Numbered from the stretch's first letter, positions 37,850-47,407 are shown. The stretch is DNA of 64,000 nt from JBKQVT01 sp963804825 (GCA_963804825.1 CAWDRV010000005.1:186001-250000), one strand, 5' to 3'. The notes: generated by a model from the sequence alone, not told the origin. Numbers and translations: made by a program.

Positions 37850-38201
37850 CAGAGGAACACTGATTTTCGCTGATTTTCGCTAATTGTTTCCATAAGTGTC
37901 GATGAGCGAAGATTAGTGTTCCTACAAAACAGTCAAACAGAGGAACACTGATTTTCGCTAATTTTCGCTAATTGTTTCTATCAGTGTCGATGAGCGAAGA
38001 TTAGTGTTCCTACAAAACAGTCAAACAGAGGAACACTGATTTTCGCTAATTTTCGCTAATTGTTTCCATAAGTGTCGATGAGCGAAGATTAGTGTTCCTA
38101 CAAAACAGTCAAACAGAGGAACACTGATTTTCGCTAATTTTCGCTAATTGTTTCTATCAGTGTCGATGAGCGAAGATTAGTGTTCCTCTAAAACAGTCAA
38201 C
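37850..38201. repeat. Four tandem 88-bp hairpin units between hdrB and hdrA
   Basis: Unit starts are 37850, 37938, 38026 and 38114, an exact 88-base period. Each unit has self-complementary ends, AGGAACACT and AGTGTTCCT, and internal TTTCGCT / AGCGAA. Units 1 and 3 share the middle CCATAAG, units 2 and 4 share CTATCAG, so the array looks like a doubled 176-base unit. Nothing here codes for protein. The array forms most of the 440-base leader between hdrB and the HdrA-NuoE gene. Confidence 0.92.
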
Positions 38202-38219
38202 TTGTTTTGACGCCGTTTC

Positions 38220-39110
38220 TTAGTTCACGCTTTTCCCGTTCAGCTTCGCCTTCAACACCGGCATCGCCGGCACCAACTCCTTGCCGAACCCCAGTTTCTG
38301 CGGATCGATGCCGAAGGCAAGGCCCGCGATTTGTGCAAAGTAGATGATCGGCAGGTGGAAATTGGCGCCGAAATGGCCGTTGACGCGGCCCTGGTAGCCG
38401 TCCAAGTTCAACTGGCACATCGGACACATGCACAGGATCACGTCCGCCTCGTGCTCCGCCGCGCTCTGCAACAGGCGGCGGATCAGCTCGAACGCCTGCG
38501 GCTCGCTGATCTGGGTCATGTGGCCGCCGCAGCAATGGGCCTTCAACGGATAATCCACCGCCGTCGCCCCGAGCCACGCGACCAGGTTGTCCATCTTCAT
38601 CGGGTATTCGGTGCTGTCGCCGTTGCCGATGGGGCGGACGACCTGGCAGCCGTAATACGGCGCCACCTTCAAGCCGGTGAGCGGCTTGACCACCTTGTCG
38701 CGGACGCCCGTCTCGCCGATGTCGTCGTGGATCACGTCGAGCATGTGGCGGACGGCGACCCGGCCGGGCTTGTAGCTCAGCCCGCCGGCGGCCAGGGCCT
38801 GGTTGACCTTCGCCCCGATCTCAGGGAAGTCGGCCATGAGCTTGTCGGTCTTCTTCAGGTTCAAGTAGCAGGCCGCGCACGGGGCCACGAGCTGGTCGAA
38901 TTGCGGATCGACCAGCGCCAGGTTCCTTGCGACGACGGCGCAGGCCGTCAACTCGTCCTGGCTGAAATACTCCGTCGCGCCGCAGCAGTTCCAGTCGTCG
39001 ATTTCCTGGAGCCGCATCCCCAGCAGGTCGGCGACCGCGCGGACCGCGACATCATAGGCCGCCGCGTTGCACTCCAGCGAACATCCGGGATAGTAGGCGT
39101 ATTTCATCAT
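38220..39110 (-). CDS. hdrB: Heterodisulfide reductase subunit B (HdrB-like)
   Basis: 296 residues. Two cysteine-rich CCG domains: YYPGCSLEC...WNCCGATEYF...PCAACYLN and YYGCQVVRP...CCGGHMTQ...CMCPMCQLN. These hold the non-cubane [4Fe-4S] clusters of the disulfide-reducing subunit. In a bacterium without coenzymes M and B the substrate must be another disulfide or acceptor; this is unknown. It follows hdrC in the operon. Confidence 0.9.
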   Translation of the reverse strand: MMKYAYYPGCSLECNAAAYDVAVRAVADLLGMRLQEIDDWNCCGATEYFSQDELTACAVVARNLALVDPQFDQLVAPCAACYLNLKKTDKLMADFPEIGAKVNQALAAGGLSYKPGRVAVRHMLDVIHDDIGETGVRDKVVKPLTGLKVAPYYGCQVVRPIGNGDSTEYPMKMDNLVAWLGATAVDYPLKAHCCGGHMTQISEPQAFELIRRLLQSAAEHEADVILCMCPMCQLNLDGYQGRVNGHFGANFHLPIIYFAQIAGLAFGIDPQKLGFGKELVPAMPVLKAKLNGKSVN

Positions 39111-39128
39111 GGGAGCCTCTACCGGCGG

Positions 39129-39211
39129 AGAAACCGCGGATTAACGCAGATGAACACGGACAAAAATGGATTCAATCCACTGCGTTCATCCGCGTTTATC
39201 TGCGGTTCCCT
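39129..39211. repeat. Inverted repeat between hdrC and hdrB
   Basis: Imperfect hairpin with arms of the type AACCGCGGATTAACGCAGATG and CATCCGCGTTTATCTGCGGTT around a 30-base loop. It fills the gap between hdrC and hdrB. Confidence 0.75.
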
Positions 39212-39240
39212 CGCTTGATCTTCCGATCTGTGAACGGTTA

Positions 39241-39813
39241 TCAGGATTTCAATTCCGCGCTCAACTGCCGGGCCTTCTTGATGATGGCCTGCAACTGGTC
39301 GATCTGGCGAATCTTCGTGGGCAGCAGGGCCATTCGCCCCTTGGCGAACATCTGCGCGCCCATCGGCCCCATCTTCATCATCCGCAACGGCCGATTCAAC
39401 AGGTGATAGCCGGTCGCCAGGCCGAATTCAAAACTCCGCCCGTATTTATCAACGAACTTGGTGAAGGTCCGGGCCAAGGCCGGGGCGTCGGTCTTCTTGT
39501 ACCGCCGCTCGGCGATCGCCATCCGCTTCAACGTATACATCAGGTCGGTGATGGGGATGCTCTGCGGGCAGCGGGTGGTGCAGAAGTAGCAGGAGACGCA
39601 CACCCACATGGTATTGGCCGCCAGGACCTTTTCGCGCTGGCCGGCGTTGATCATGGCGAACAATCCCCGGGGCGAATGGTCCATGTCGGTCCCGCTGGGG
39701 CAGGAGCCGCCGCAACTGCCGCATTGCAGGCAGTGCAGCAGCCGCTCTCCGCCCGGCGTGGCATCCATCACCTCTTCCAGAAACGTCCCTTTTTTCGTGA
39801 CAGTGTGCGGCAT
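39241..39813 (-). CDS. hdrC: Heterodisulfide reductase subunit C (HdrC-like)
   Basis: 190 residues, starting at ATG 39813 with GGAGGA upstream. Two [4Fe-4S] motifs, CLQCGSCGGSCPSG and CVSCYFCTTRCPQS. HdrC takes electrons from HdrA and delivers them to HdrB. It is the first gene of the hdrCB-hdrA/nuo-mvhDGA operon. Confidence 0.9.
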   Translation of the reverse strand: MPHTVTKKGTFLEEVMDATPGGERLLHCLQCGSCGGSCPSGTDMDHSPRGLFAMINAGQREKVLAANTMWVCVSCYFCTTRCPQSIPITDLMYTLKRMAIAERRYKKTDAPALARTFTKFVDKYGRSFEFGLATGYHLLNRPLRMMKMGPMGAQMFAKGRMALLPTKIRQIDQLQAIIKKARQLSAELKS

Positions 39814-40347
39814 CGTCAGAATCCTCCGGCTGGACAATTCACGGGCGGCATCCCCTCGCGTTGCAAGCAAGACTCGTTCCAAAGAGGAAGGGAATCGAGT
39901 CATTGGGGCATAAGATGCTTCATGGCGGGGACTTAAGGGCGAGGCTTGGTTTCTTGATCTTCATTGGGGCCGGCCGCGACTGACGAATTCCCGTCGGTCG
40001 GGCGCGGAATTCCGCGAGCAAACGGCAACCTGGAATTCGGTTACGGCGGTCCGAGAATTACCCCCCTTGAAAGACAATTTCTGGGACAATACTCGTTTGC
40101 GTAGCTGGGGAAGTCATGCGCCAAATTCATCCCAGCTTGCCAATATTGGAGCTGCGTCGCCGGAATTGCGCCGGCAGAATTGCGGAATCTTTCTCAAATT
40201 CACCAGCTTTGGTGACTGTCTCCTTTTCCTCTCCCGCACTTCAACATGTGGTAATACGATTCCAAAATTGGTAATACTCATCGTGCTCGAAGGCCGATGT
40301 AACGGAAGGACTTCCGCAACGGGCACCGAGAACGAGGCCGAACTCAA
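39814..40347. other. Gene-free spacer between divergent hdrC and barrel-protein gene
   Basis: About 530 bases that probably hold the promoters of the hydrogenase/hdr operon (leftwards) and of the barrel-protein gene (rightwards). A stem GCCGG / CCGGC is at about 40158-40175. The sequence becomes more AT-rich after 40060. 40123-40150 (AATTCATCCCAGCTTGCCAAT) resembles, in reverse complement, 42238-42265. No coding sequence is supported. Confidence 0.5.
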
Positions 40348-41529
40348 ATGATTAGGCGTAGCGTGCTCCTTTTAGTTCTTTTTTTCTCCACGCAGCAGGC
40401 CGCCCTCGCGCAGCAATCGGATAGCAGGGCTTCTTCGGAGGAATCACCTACAGGATTGACGCCGCCAGCTGAGGGCCCAGTCGGTGCCGGTGATGATGGT
40501 CGGGGAAGTGAGGGCGGGCAGGGGGACATGACTGAAAACCAGGGCGGCATGGACGGCGGGCAGCCTGCCCACCGTGTCGATATGCAGGGGCCGGCGTTCA
40601 TAGCCAGCGATCACGTTTATCAAGCGGGCCAATGGCTGGCCGCCTACAGGTATTCGAGTGCCTACCTGGACGGGAACCGCACGGGCGGGACGCGTCTCAC
40701 CGACCAGCAGGCCCTCGATTTTCTCGGGCCGGTTCCGCCAGGCATTCCCGGCGTCAATGCCTACATGATGGTCCCCACCCACGGGACGATGGAAATGCAC
40801 TCCCTGTCGGTCATGCACGGAATCACAGACGACATCAACGTATACGTTGCGCCGATGTGGAATGTGGACACCATGCACATGCTGCTTCGCGGCGGAGCCG
40901 AGGTAACGTCCAACAACAGTGGGCTCAGCGACCTCCCCTTCGGGGTTTTATGGCGAGTACGCAAGACTGACAACGATGAAGTGATCCTGAACCTCGGCTT
41001 AATCGCACCGACCGGCGACATCGACGGCACTTATCTCATGCCGGGCGGCATGGAGATGCGGTTTCCCTACCCGATGCGTCTTGGTCACGGAACCTGGGAC
41101 GCCTGCCCGGCGATTACATGCAGGTACTTCTTTGATCGGGCCAGCATTGCGGTGCAAGGTCGATGCGATTTGCCTATGGGACTCAACTCGCTGGATTATC
41201 GCGTCGGCAACGAGTACCGCGCAAACGTCTGGTTCGACTATTTGTTGGACGAGAAAAAAACGCTGGCTGCGACATTCCGTGTGGAAGGATTATGGCGGGG
41301 CAACTATGTCGGTGCGGATGCCGAGTTGGACCCGTATGGAATGCCCGGCAACGATCCGAATATGCGAGGTGGCGAGTACCTGAATTTCGGATACGGCGTC
41401 TCGTACATGATTCCCGCCCATCTCGGCCGGCTGGACTTTGAGGTGGTTACGCCCATCATCCAAAACGTGCAAGGCGTGCAACTCGGAACCGACTGGGCCC
41501 TTGCAGTCCGCTACCTCAAGGCGTTCTGA
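40348..41529 (+). CDS. Exported outer-membrane barrel-like protein (phenol_MetA_deg-type)
   Basis: 393 residues. A signal peptide (RRSVLLLVLFFSTQQAALAQQ) is followed by a Gly/Glu-rich linker, then a Met/His-rich stretch (MMVPTHGTMEMHSLSVMHG). The C-terminal half alternates strands as in an outer-membrane channel: ILNLGLIAPTGDIDG, YFFDRASIAVQGRC and LDFEVVTPIIQNVQG. Resemblance is to the 'MetA-pathway of phenol degradation' transporter family. The Met and His richness would suit metal binding. It is upstream of an exported FmdE-domain gene, 50 bases away. Confidence 0.72.
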   Translation: MIRRSVLLLVLFFSTQQAALAQQSDSRASSEESPTGLTPPAEGPVGAGDDGRGSEGGQGDMTENQGGMDGGQPAHRVDMQGPAFIASDHVYQAGQWLAAYRYSSAYLDGNRTGGTRLTDQQALDFLGPVPPGIPGVNAYMMVPTHGTMEMHSLSVMHGITDDINVYVAPMWNVDTMHMLLRGGAEVTSNNSGLSDLPFGVLWRVRKTDNDEVILNLGLIAPTGDIDGTYLMPGGMEMRFPYPMRLGHGTWDACPAITCRYFFDRASIAVQGRCDLPMGLNSLDYRVGNEYRANVWFDYLLDEKKTLAATFRVEGLWRGNYVGADAELDPYGMPGNDPNMRGGEYLNFGYGVSYMIPAHLGRLDFEVVTPIIQNVQGVQLGTDWALAVRYLKAF

Positions 41530-41579
41530 TCCAAGTTCGTGGGATCAAACCATTCCCCACCACACTGAGGACTCTTGCC

Positions 41580-42149
41580 ATGATTCGTTTTACCTCGCTG
41601 ATCCTGCTGTTCGGCCTGCCAAGCCTCTCCCTTGCACAAGACCGCCTCCCTCAGCCCCATTACCATCGTCAGCCGTCTGATCCCGAGTGGCTGGCCCAGG
41701 TTGTTCAGTTCCACGGGCACCTCGGCCCGTCTGTGGTCGCAGGTGCCAGGATGGGGATGATCGGACTCCGCGCTGTCGATGCCAAGGGTTTTTTCGATGT
41801 TGAGGTGACGTGCGAAGGCCCCTTTGTTCGGCCGCCGCAAGCATGCTTTCTTGATGGAGTGCAGGTAGCCACCGGAGCCACGCTGGGAAAACGAACGATC
41901 AACTGGGTGCAGGCCGATCAGATCGTGGTGCGCGTCAAGAACACCCAAACTGGAAAGGCCGCCGAGCTGCGCCCAACGCCAGAATTGATCGCACTGCTCG
42001 CGTCATTGAAGTCCCAGCCGAAGTCCGGCGTTGGACAGGGCGTTGGACACAGTGATGAAGCGATGGAGGCAACCGCCCGAAAGATCGCAGCCATGCCGGG
42101 GAAGGAGATCGCTCGGGTGACGGTGCAAACGCCTAGAAAACGCTCCTAA
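41580..42149 (+). CDS. Exported FmdE-domain protein
   Basis: 189 residues with a signal peptide (SLILLFGLPSLSLAQ). The FmdE fold is recognised from FHGHLGPSVVAGARMG and PPQACFLDGVQVATGATLG, where HGH and the Cys are the usual metal ligands. Cytoplasmic FmdE is named after formylmethanofuran dehydrogenase operons; an exported form with no such enzyme nearby more likely binds or delivers a metal. It may work with the barrel protein upstream. The link to the hydrogenase on the other side (Ni supply) is a guess. Confidence 0.78.
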   Translation: MIRFTSLILLFGLPSLSLAQDRLPQPHYHRQPSDPEWLAQVVQFHGHLGPSVVAGARMGMIGLRAVDAKGFFDVEVTCEGPFVRPPQACFLDGVQVATGATLGKRTINWVQADQIVVRVKNTQTGKAAELRPTPELIALLASLKSQPKSGVGQGVGHSDEAMEATARKIAAMPGKEIARVTVQTPRKRS

Positions 42150-42503
42150 CCCACGCTTGGCGCAACGTCGAAGCCGGCCGCTATCCCGACGACACACAAT
42201 TTAATCCGCGCGTTGTTTGCGAATTCCGGAAACACAATACCGGTTTTGGCAATCTGGGATAAATTTTTCTGGACCGCTTCCCAAGGGAGAAACCGGGACA
42301 GGTCCGGTAAAGGGAAGATAGGCAAAGCGGAGAACGAGGGTGGAGAACGAGGGTGTCAGGAACCGTTGTTTTGGGATTGCTGGGACGCACAAACGGCTCC
42401 TGATACCTATGTTTCCCAAATCTGGCCTTGTTGAGGGAACTTTTTCGGCCGTCAGGAACGTCTAAACTTCGGACCGGAACTCGGAACCCGCGGGGAAGAG
42501 ACC
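42150..42503. other. Gene-free, AT-richer spacer
   Basis: 354 bases. Contains direct repeats of GAGAACGAGGGTG (about 42329-42356) and the reverse-complement match to the 40123-40150 stretch at 42238-42265. I see no gene. Confidence 0.45.
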
Positions 42504-42957
42504 ATGAAAAGGCTGATGGCGCCGCTTTTGATTACCGTCCTGGCCGGTGCCTGCGAGGGTCCGGCGGTCGCACCCGACGGTGCGACCATCGCCCAATCGC
42601 AGGACCTGGACATCGCCGAGGCGACCTTCCGTTATCAATTTGGGCACAATGCGTCGGGCGAGCCTCCGGGCGCTGCTCCCGCCTACTTCCTGACGCTCTT
42701 CCGCAAAAATCCCTCGCCCGAATTTATCAAACGCTTCAAGGACCACAAGCCTCCCGTGAGTCGGGGGTCCGAGTTTGTCGTCGGGAAGGGCCTGGTGTTC
42801 TCCGTGGACCGAATCATAACGGGTCTCCAAGACGAAGGTTGAGGTTTCCGGCGGCTATTACGCAGCCGGAGACGACGCGTCCAGCAACACGTACACCGTC
42901 GAGCTGAAAGAAGGGAAGTGGGTCGTAACGGGCGACACGCTGGAGACGATCTCGTGA
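42504..42957 (+). CDS. Small putative lipoprotein, frameshifted
   Basis: A lipoprotein signal (LLITVLAGACEG) is followed by TFRYQFGHNAS and a domain with YFLTLF and FVVGKGLVFSVDRI. The frame changes near 42820 (one extra G in ACGGGTC); the next frame gives SKTKVEVSGGYYAAGDDA, YTVELKEGKWVVTGD and TGA at 42955-42957. The two halves together resemble planctomycete secreted proteins that end in KWVVTGD. Function unknown. Confidence 0.7.
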
Positions 42958-42965
42958 CGCCTTCG

Positions 42966-43057
42966 GGCGATCAAACGGGACGGGGCCGATGTTGGAAGAA
43001 TTGATAATTGGCGAAACGACCCAAACGTCAAATATCGGACCTGTCTCGTTTGATCGC
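42966..43057. repeat. Inverted repeat GGGCGATCAAACG / CGTTTGATCGCCC
   Basis: Arms at about 42966-42982 and 43041-43057 with one mismatch, spaced by about 58 bases. It lies between convergent genes and may be a repeat remnant or terminator-like fold. Confidence 0.55.
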
Positions 43058-43172
43058 CCGGTCGATGTGACCGGCGCGCGGCAAGGCTTCCCTTACCGCC
43101 GATGGCGACCGCGAGTTCACGCATGGATGGAGCAAGGTGATTCGTGTCAGGTTGCCATCCACAACTGTTCTG

Positions 43173-44720
43173 TCATTTCTCTTTGTTGGGCAGTTTGTCC
43201 TTCGGCGTGACGGTGAGTTGAATCTGGAACTCCACCGTCTCTTCCTTCACGGGCAGCTTGTCCATCTTGGCGAGCGCCTCGTACATTTCCTTCAGCCGTT
43301 TCTCGTCAACGACTTTGGGCTGGTGCATGATCTTGACTGTATGGCCTGAAGGCGTGCATGTGAACTGGACGAGAACCTTGCAGGGCGTCTTGCACTTGCT
43401 GAGGACTTCATCCGCGATCTTGTCGAATTCCTTATTGAACTTTGCGAAGTCCTCAACTGTCGTCCGCTTGGCGATATCGTCCGCGTTCGTAAGCAGGCGA
43501 ACGTGATTCACATGCACCGGTTTGTTTGCCTCGGCCTTCGGCGGGGGCTTGTCGGGCATGTAGATGCGCAAGCCGCTGCCCAGCGCAGGCTGTCCTTCTT
43601 CGCTCTCCAGCTTGGTCAAGGATCGAAATGCCAGGGGTTCCCTTCCATTCTTTCCTCCCAGTCGAGCAAGGATTTTCTCAATCGTCTCGCCCGGCGCCAG
43701 CTTGCGAAGGCCGGCGGCGATGATCGGATAGTCGTCGGGATCGTAGCTGTTGCGGCGGGCCGCCATGAGTTGCCGGGCGAAAAGTGCCAAGTCGTGAACG
43801 CCGGCCTCCCGGAGGCCTTCGCTGAGATCCTTGAGAGCATGATATTCCGCATCCCTCGTGATTCCCTTTTCGCGGAGCGCCTTCCAGGCGGGCATGACCT
43901 TCTTGACGATCGCCAAGCAAGCTTTGATCACTTCCGGATCGGCGCCTTGATAGGCCATGAACTGCAACGGATCGTGGCGACGCGACTCGGCGAAGGCGGC
44001 CGTTACTTCCGGCGAATCGTCTGACTTGCCGTCGGTCTTCACAGTACCTGGCTTTTGCAGCGGCTCGCCGCGGGCGATTTTCGCCTGGGTCCGAAGGGTG
44101 TAGCCCATTTCGTAGCTCGTCCAACCGTTTTGCGGACAGAGCTTAAGGGCTTCGCGGTATTTCTTGATGGCACCGTCGTAGTCGCCCTGGTCGAACAACC
44201 CCGTCCCTTCTTCAGTTATGGCGTTGCTGACCTTGAGCGAGGCCATAGCGGTGGCCTGCAGGGCCCGAAAGGTTCGCATGGCAACTTTGGGAATCCCCGG
44301 CCGGTGCTGCCCCAGTTCGAGGATGTACGCCGCACGCGTCGCCTCTCCCTGGCTAAGCAGCAAGCCGGCGTGAATCAGCGTGAGCGTAGGATCGCCCGGC
44401 GCGATTTCGTAGTACATCCGCCAGAAGTTCGGGTTGTGGTCCACCAGCGCGCCGATATCCACCTTGGGCCACTTCGCCACGGGCGTGTCCTTGCCGATAC
44501 CCTTGGTCTGCTGGCGCAGGTCCTTGAGCCAGGCGTGCGTGCCGGGCCATTGCTTGGCGTCGCCTTCCTCAAGTATCTCGACGAGCTTGCTAGTCAGAAT
44601 CCACGACGCCTGACGTGCCTCTTCATAGGAAGGCGGGGTAGTCGCCTCCGTAGCGACCGGCGCTGCCTTTGCAGTCGAAAGCAGAAGGATGAGAACGAAG
44701 ACTGAATTGTGAGGTTTCAT
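43173..44720 (-). CDS. Secreted TPR-containing protein of unknown function
   Basis: 515 residues, ATG 44720, with a signal peptide (SVFVLILLLSTAKAAP). A TPR-like pair is at about residues 160-200 (ALQATAMASLKVSNA, LFDQGDYDGAIKKYREALKL). The C-terminal 130 residues (VEDFAKFNKEFDKIADEVL, HQPKVVDEKRLKEMYEALA) are charged, with a Cys pair CKTPCK. I do not recognise the family and give no function. Confidence 0.7.
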   Translation of the reverse strand: MKPHNSVFVLILLLSTAKAAPVATEATTPPSYEEARQASWILTSKLVEILEEGDAKQWPGTHAWLKDLRQQTKGIGKDTPVAKWPKVDIGALVDHNPNFWRMYYEIAPGDPTLTLIHAGLLLSQGEATRAAYILELGQHRPGIPKVAMRTFRALQATAMASLKVSNAITEEGTGLFDQGDYDGAIKKYREALKLCPQNGWTSYEMGYTLRTQAKIARGEPLQKPGTVKTDGKSDDSPEVTAAFAESRRHDPLQFMAYQGADPEVIKACLAIVKKVMPAWKALREKGITRDAEYHALKDLSEGLREAGVHDLALFARQLMAARRNSYDPDDYPIIAAGLRKLAPGETIEKILARLGGKNGREPLAFRSLTKLESEEGQPALGSGLRIYMPDKPPPKAEANKPVHVNHVRLLTNADDIAKRTTVEDFAKFNKEFDKIADEVLSKCKTPCKVLVQFTCTPSGHTVKIMHQPKVVDEKRLKEMYEALAKMDKLPVKEETVEFQIQLTVTPKDKLPNKEK

Positions 44721-44880
44721 TGGACCAGCTTTCTTGAATCCTGTTGCGATCGGTTGAGAGGACGCCTGAAAGAATCGGCGACCGCAGCGGCTTGGCAAGA
44801 AAATGCGTTCGTGGGTTGCACGAACCCTTTCACCATGCCCCATTGTACTCACCAGCACGCGCGGTGAAAATGCCAACCCC

Positions 44881-47103
44881 TCAATTGCCCGGCTGCGTCC
44901 AGCCGACGATCTTGTAGCGGCTCGGGCCGTGATAGCCGCCGGTCTTCGTCACGGAGCCGGACGATCCGTCCCAACGCAACACAACGCGGTTCTGCACGCC
45001 CCGCTCAAAATCGAACGTCACGCCGTCGTCCTCGTAAAGGACGAATGGCCGGGGATTGGGCCCATAGACGCGGACCGTGACGGCCAGCTCGGTCGCCGGA
45101 GTGACGTACTCGACCGGCTCGGCCAGCGGCAGCAAACTCCCGCCCTTGACGAAGACCGGGATCTCGTCCAGCGGATTGTCCACCTCGATGCGGCGTCCGC
45201 CGGCGTATTTCCGGCCGGTCCAGAAATCAACCCAGTCGCCCTTCGGGAGGTAGACGGACCGCTTCTGCTGGCCGGTGAACAACGGCGCGACCATGAGCGA
45301 GGGACCGAACATGTATTGATCGTCCACGGTCCAGACGGCCGGGTCGTGGGGATAATCCAGGACCAGCGCCCGCGTCGGCGGCACGCCCGCATCGCGGTAA
45401 TCGGCGAACGCGGAATAGAGATACGGCAGCAGCCGCATCCGCAGTTGCAGGATATTGCGGCACGTCGCTTCGGTCCGCTCCCAGTGGTCCATGAACTTGC
45501 CGCGGTTGTTCAGGTCCTTGTCGATCTGCTTCCAAACGGGGTTCTTCAGGTACCAGCAGTCGATCTGCGTGACCGCGGAGAAGACGCCCGTTTCCAAGCG
45601 GCGGTAGAGTTCTTCGAGCGACGGGGCGTCGCGGACTTCCGGGCACCAGAGGGTTCCGCCGAAGCCGGAGGTGAGGATGGCCCGGACGAACTCGCGGTGG
45701 TCGTAGGCGTCGGTGTAGAGGGCGAAGGGCAACGGGGCCGCCAGGGCGCCGCTGGCACGGACCAGCCCGAGGGTCCGCTGGTTGCGGCGGCGATACATGC
45801 CCTCGAACGCCCGCTGATACAGCGGGCCGAACAGCATGTGCATCTGTTCGCCGTCCAGGCCGGAGGGGAATGAGGCCTGCTCGGGGAAGGACCAGGGGTC
45901 GATTCGCAACGGCTGATGGTCGCACTCGTCGAGCTTGAATCCGGCGACGCCCCGGGCGACCAGGTTCTTGTCGTGGTAGTCGATAAAGATTTTGCGTGCT
46001 TGGGGGGTGGCGAAATCGGGCGCCAGCCCGCCCCAAACCTTGTATCGGCCGCTCCAGGGCAACAACGGCTTGTACAGCGGCGAGCTGGGATGCGTGAAGG
46101 CGTGCTCCCACAGGTTCAGCTTGTAGCCGTTCCGGCCCGTCTCGCGGAGCAGGCCGTCCGGATCGGGAAAGTTTTTCACGTTCCAAACGAACGAGCAGGA
46201 ATAGGCGTGCGACTGCCAGCCCGGTTCCAGGCCGAACACGTCGCAGGGGATGTGCCGCTGCCGGAACTCCTTCAAGAAGGCGAGGACATCGTTCTGTTGC
46301 AAGTCGCTGGAGGCGCGATACCAGACGCCCAGGCCCCACATCGGCGGCAGACAACCGCCGCCGGAGAAAAGGTTGTAGCGCTGGACGGCGTGGCGCATGT
46401 CGGGACCGCCGAAGACGTACACGTCCACGCCCCGCGCCCCGGGCACGTCGATGCCCACGAACTTCGTTCCCAGTTCGCTCGGCCGGTGGAGCTTATCTTC
46501 TCCGGGGTCCAGGCGGTCCTCGCCGGCCGCCGCTGTTGTCGGCGTTGCCGGCGTCGTTGTCGGCGTTGCCGGCGGATCCTGCGCGGGATCGAGGTCGCCG
46601 AAATAAAAGCTCGCGTAGCGGGCGGTGTCCACGTAGACGCCGTAACCGCGGGTCGAAACATAAAAGGGCGCCGGCGCATGTGCGAGTCGCCGAAGGTCCA
46701 GATCTGTTCCTCGTTGACCCGGACGGTCCGCTTGGTGCCGGTGAGTTGAAACATCTTGAGATTCATTCCCAGCCCATAGATTTGTTCGCCGTCCTGGAGC
46801 GGCAGTTCCAGGGCGCTGCCCCGCGGCACGGCCTTGAACTGGACGGCCGAAGCCGCGGAAGGGCAACTGCTTGCACGGCGGCAACGCCGCCAACCGGTCC
46901 AACCGCGGCGGATATTCGCCGAATTGCTCCCGGAATCGAATCGGCGTTTGGGCCTCCGGCTCGCCGAGGTGAATCCGCCACACCCCGGGGGCGACCTGTT
47001 CAAGAGAAGAATCGGCGGCAGCCGCGCCGGAAGAGGCCAAGAGCGATAGCAAGAGGATCGAACCCGACCGCGATAGCAGCCGGTTTGCGAGAGTTGGGAA
47101 CAT
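44881..47103 (-). CDS. GH31-family glycoside hydrolase, secreted, with two compensating frameshifts
   Basis: About 740 residues, starting at ATG 47103 with a signal peptide (SGSILLLSLLASSGAAAA). GH31 signatures: GFKLDECD (nucleophile Asp region), GLEPGWQSHAYSC and FALYTDAYDHREFVRAI, plus the C-terminal GRKYAGGRRIEV and EIPVFVKGGSLLPL. The reading frame is out between about 46670 and 46860; there the next frame gives QIYGLGMNLKMFQLTGTKR. Two indels restore each other, so I take them as errors. It probably cleaves alpha-linked sugars outside the cytoplasm; the exact substrate cannot be read. A short Thr/Ala/Pro linker (TPTTTPATPTTAAAG) sits near residue 190. Confidence 0.85.
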   Translation of the reverse strand: MFPTLANRLLSRSGSILLLSLLASSGAAAADSSLEQVAPGVWRIHLGEPEAQTPIRFREQFGEYPPRLDRLAALPPCKQLPFRGFGRPVQGRAAGQRPGTAAPGRRTNLWAGNESQDVSTHRHQADRPGQRGTDLDLRRLAHAPAPFYVSTRGYGVYVDTARYASFYFGDLDPAQDPPATPTTTPATPTTAAAGEDRLDPGEDKLHRPSELGTKFVGIDVPGARGVDVYVFGGPDMRHAVQRYNLFSGGGCLPPMWGLGVWYRASSDLQQNDVLAFLKEFRQRHIPCDVFGLEPGWQSHAYSCSFVWNVKNFPDPDGLLRETGRNGYKLNLWEHAFTHPSSPLYKPLLPWSGRYKVWGGLAPDFATPQARKIFIDYHDKNLVARGVAGFKLDECDHQPLRIDPWSFPEQASFPSGLDGEQMHMLFGPLYQRAFEGMYRRRNQRTLGLVRASGALAAPLPFALYTDAYDHREFVRAILTSGFGGTLWCPEVRDAPSLEELYRRLETGVFSAVTQIDCWYLKNPVWKQIDKDLNNRGKFMDHWERTEATCRNILQLRMRLLPYLYSAFADYRDAGVPPTRALVLDYPHDPAVWTVDDQYMFGPSLMVAPLFTGQQKRSVYLPKGDWVDFWTGRKYAGGRRIEVDNPLDEIPVFVKGGSLLPLAEPVEYVTPATELAVTVRVYGPNPRPFVLYEDDGVTFDFERGVQNRVVLRWDGSSGSVTKTGGYHGPSRYKIVGWTQPGN

Positions 47104-47323
47104 GGAAAACTCCGCGATCAAGGTGCGAAGAAGCGGGCGGGAAAGAAACGCACGTGTTTCTGTTGTACCTGTGCCGACACCGGTTTGCAACCACTTTCCA
47201 AACGTGGAAAAACACGGTACACGGTCGGGGTAAAATCGCCGGCGACGAGCGATGCACCACGCCTGCGAATTTTTAACACCCCTACCGCGGGCGGGGGTAT
47301 GGCGATCCGCCAGACGTTTTAAC

Positions 47324-47352
47324 TTGACTGGCGAGAAACTGTACGCTATGGC
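47324..47352 (+). promoter_or_regulatory. Possible sigma-70-type promoter for the diguanylate cyclase gene
   Basis: TTGACT (47324-47329), 17 bases, TATGGC (47347-47352), about 55 bases before the ATG. Pattern match only. Confidence 0.35.
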
Positions 47353-47407
47353 TTACTTGTAGGGTAACCGTTCGGGTTGCGTCGGAACAGTGAAGAGGGG
47401 TATTTTT

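Noticed and set aside
37850..38201. CRISPR array
   Set aside because: The 88-base units are contiguous, without unique spacers, and no cas genes are present.
42838..42842. Second TGA-read-through candidate in the small lipoprotein gene
   Set aside because: The continuation is in another frame, so it is a frameshift and not a recoded TGA.
42989..43210. Short gene between the lipoprotein and TPR genes
   Set aside because: Overlaps an inverted repeat and the end of the TPR gene, no ribosome binding site and no family features.
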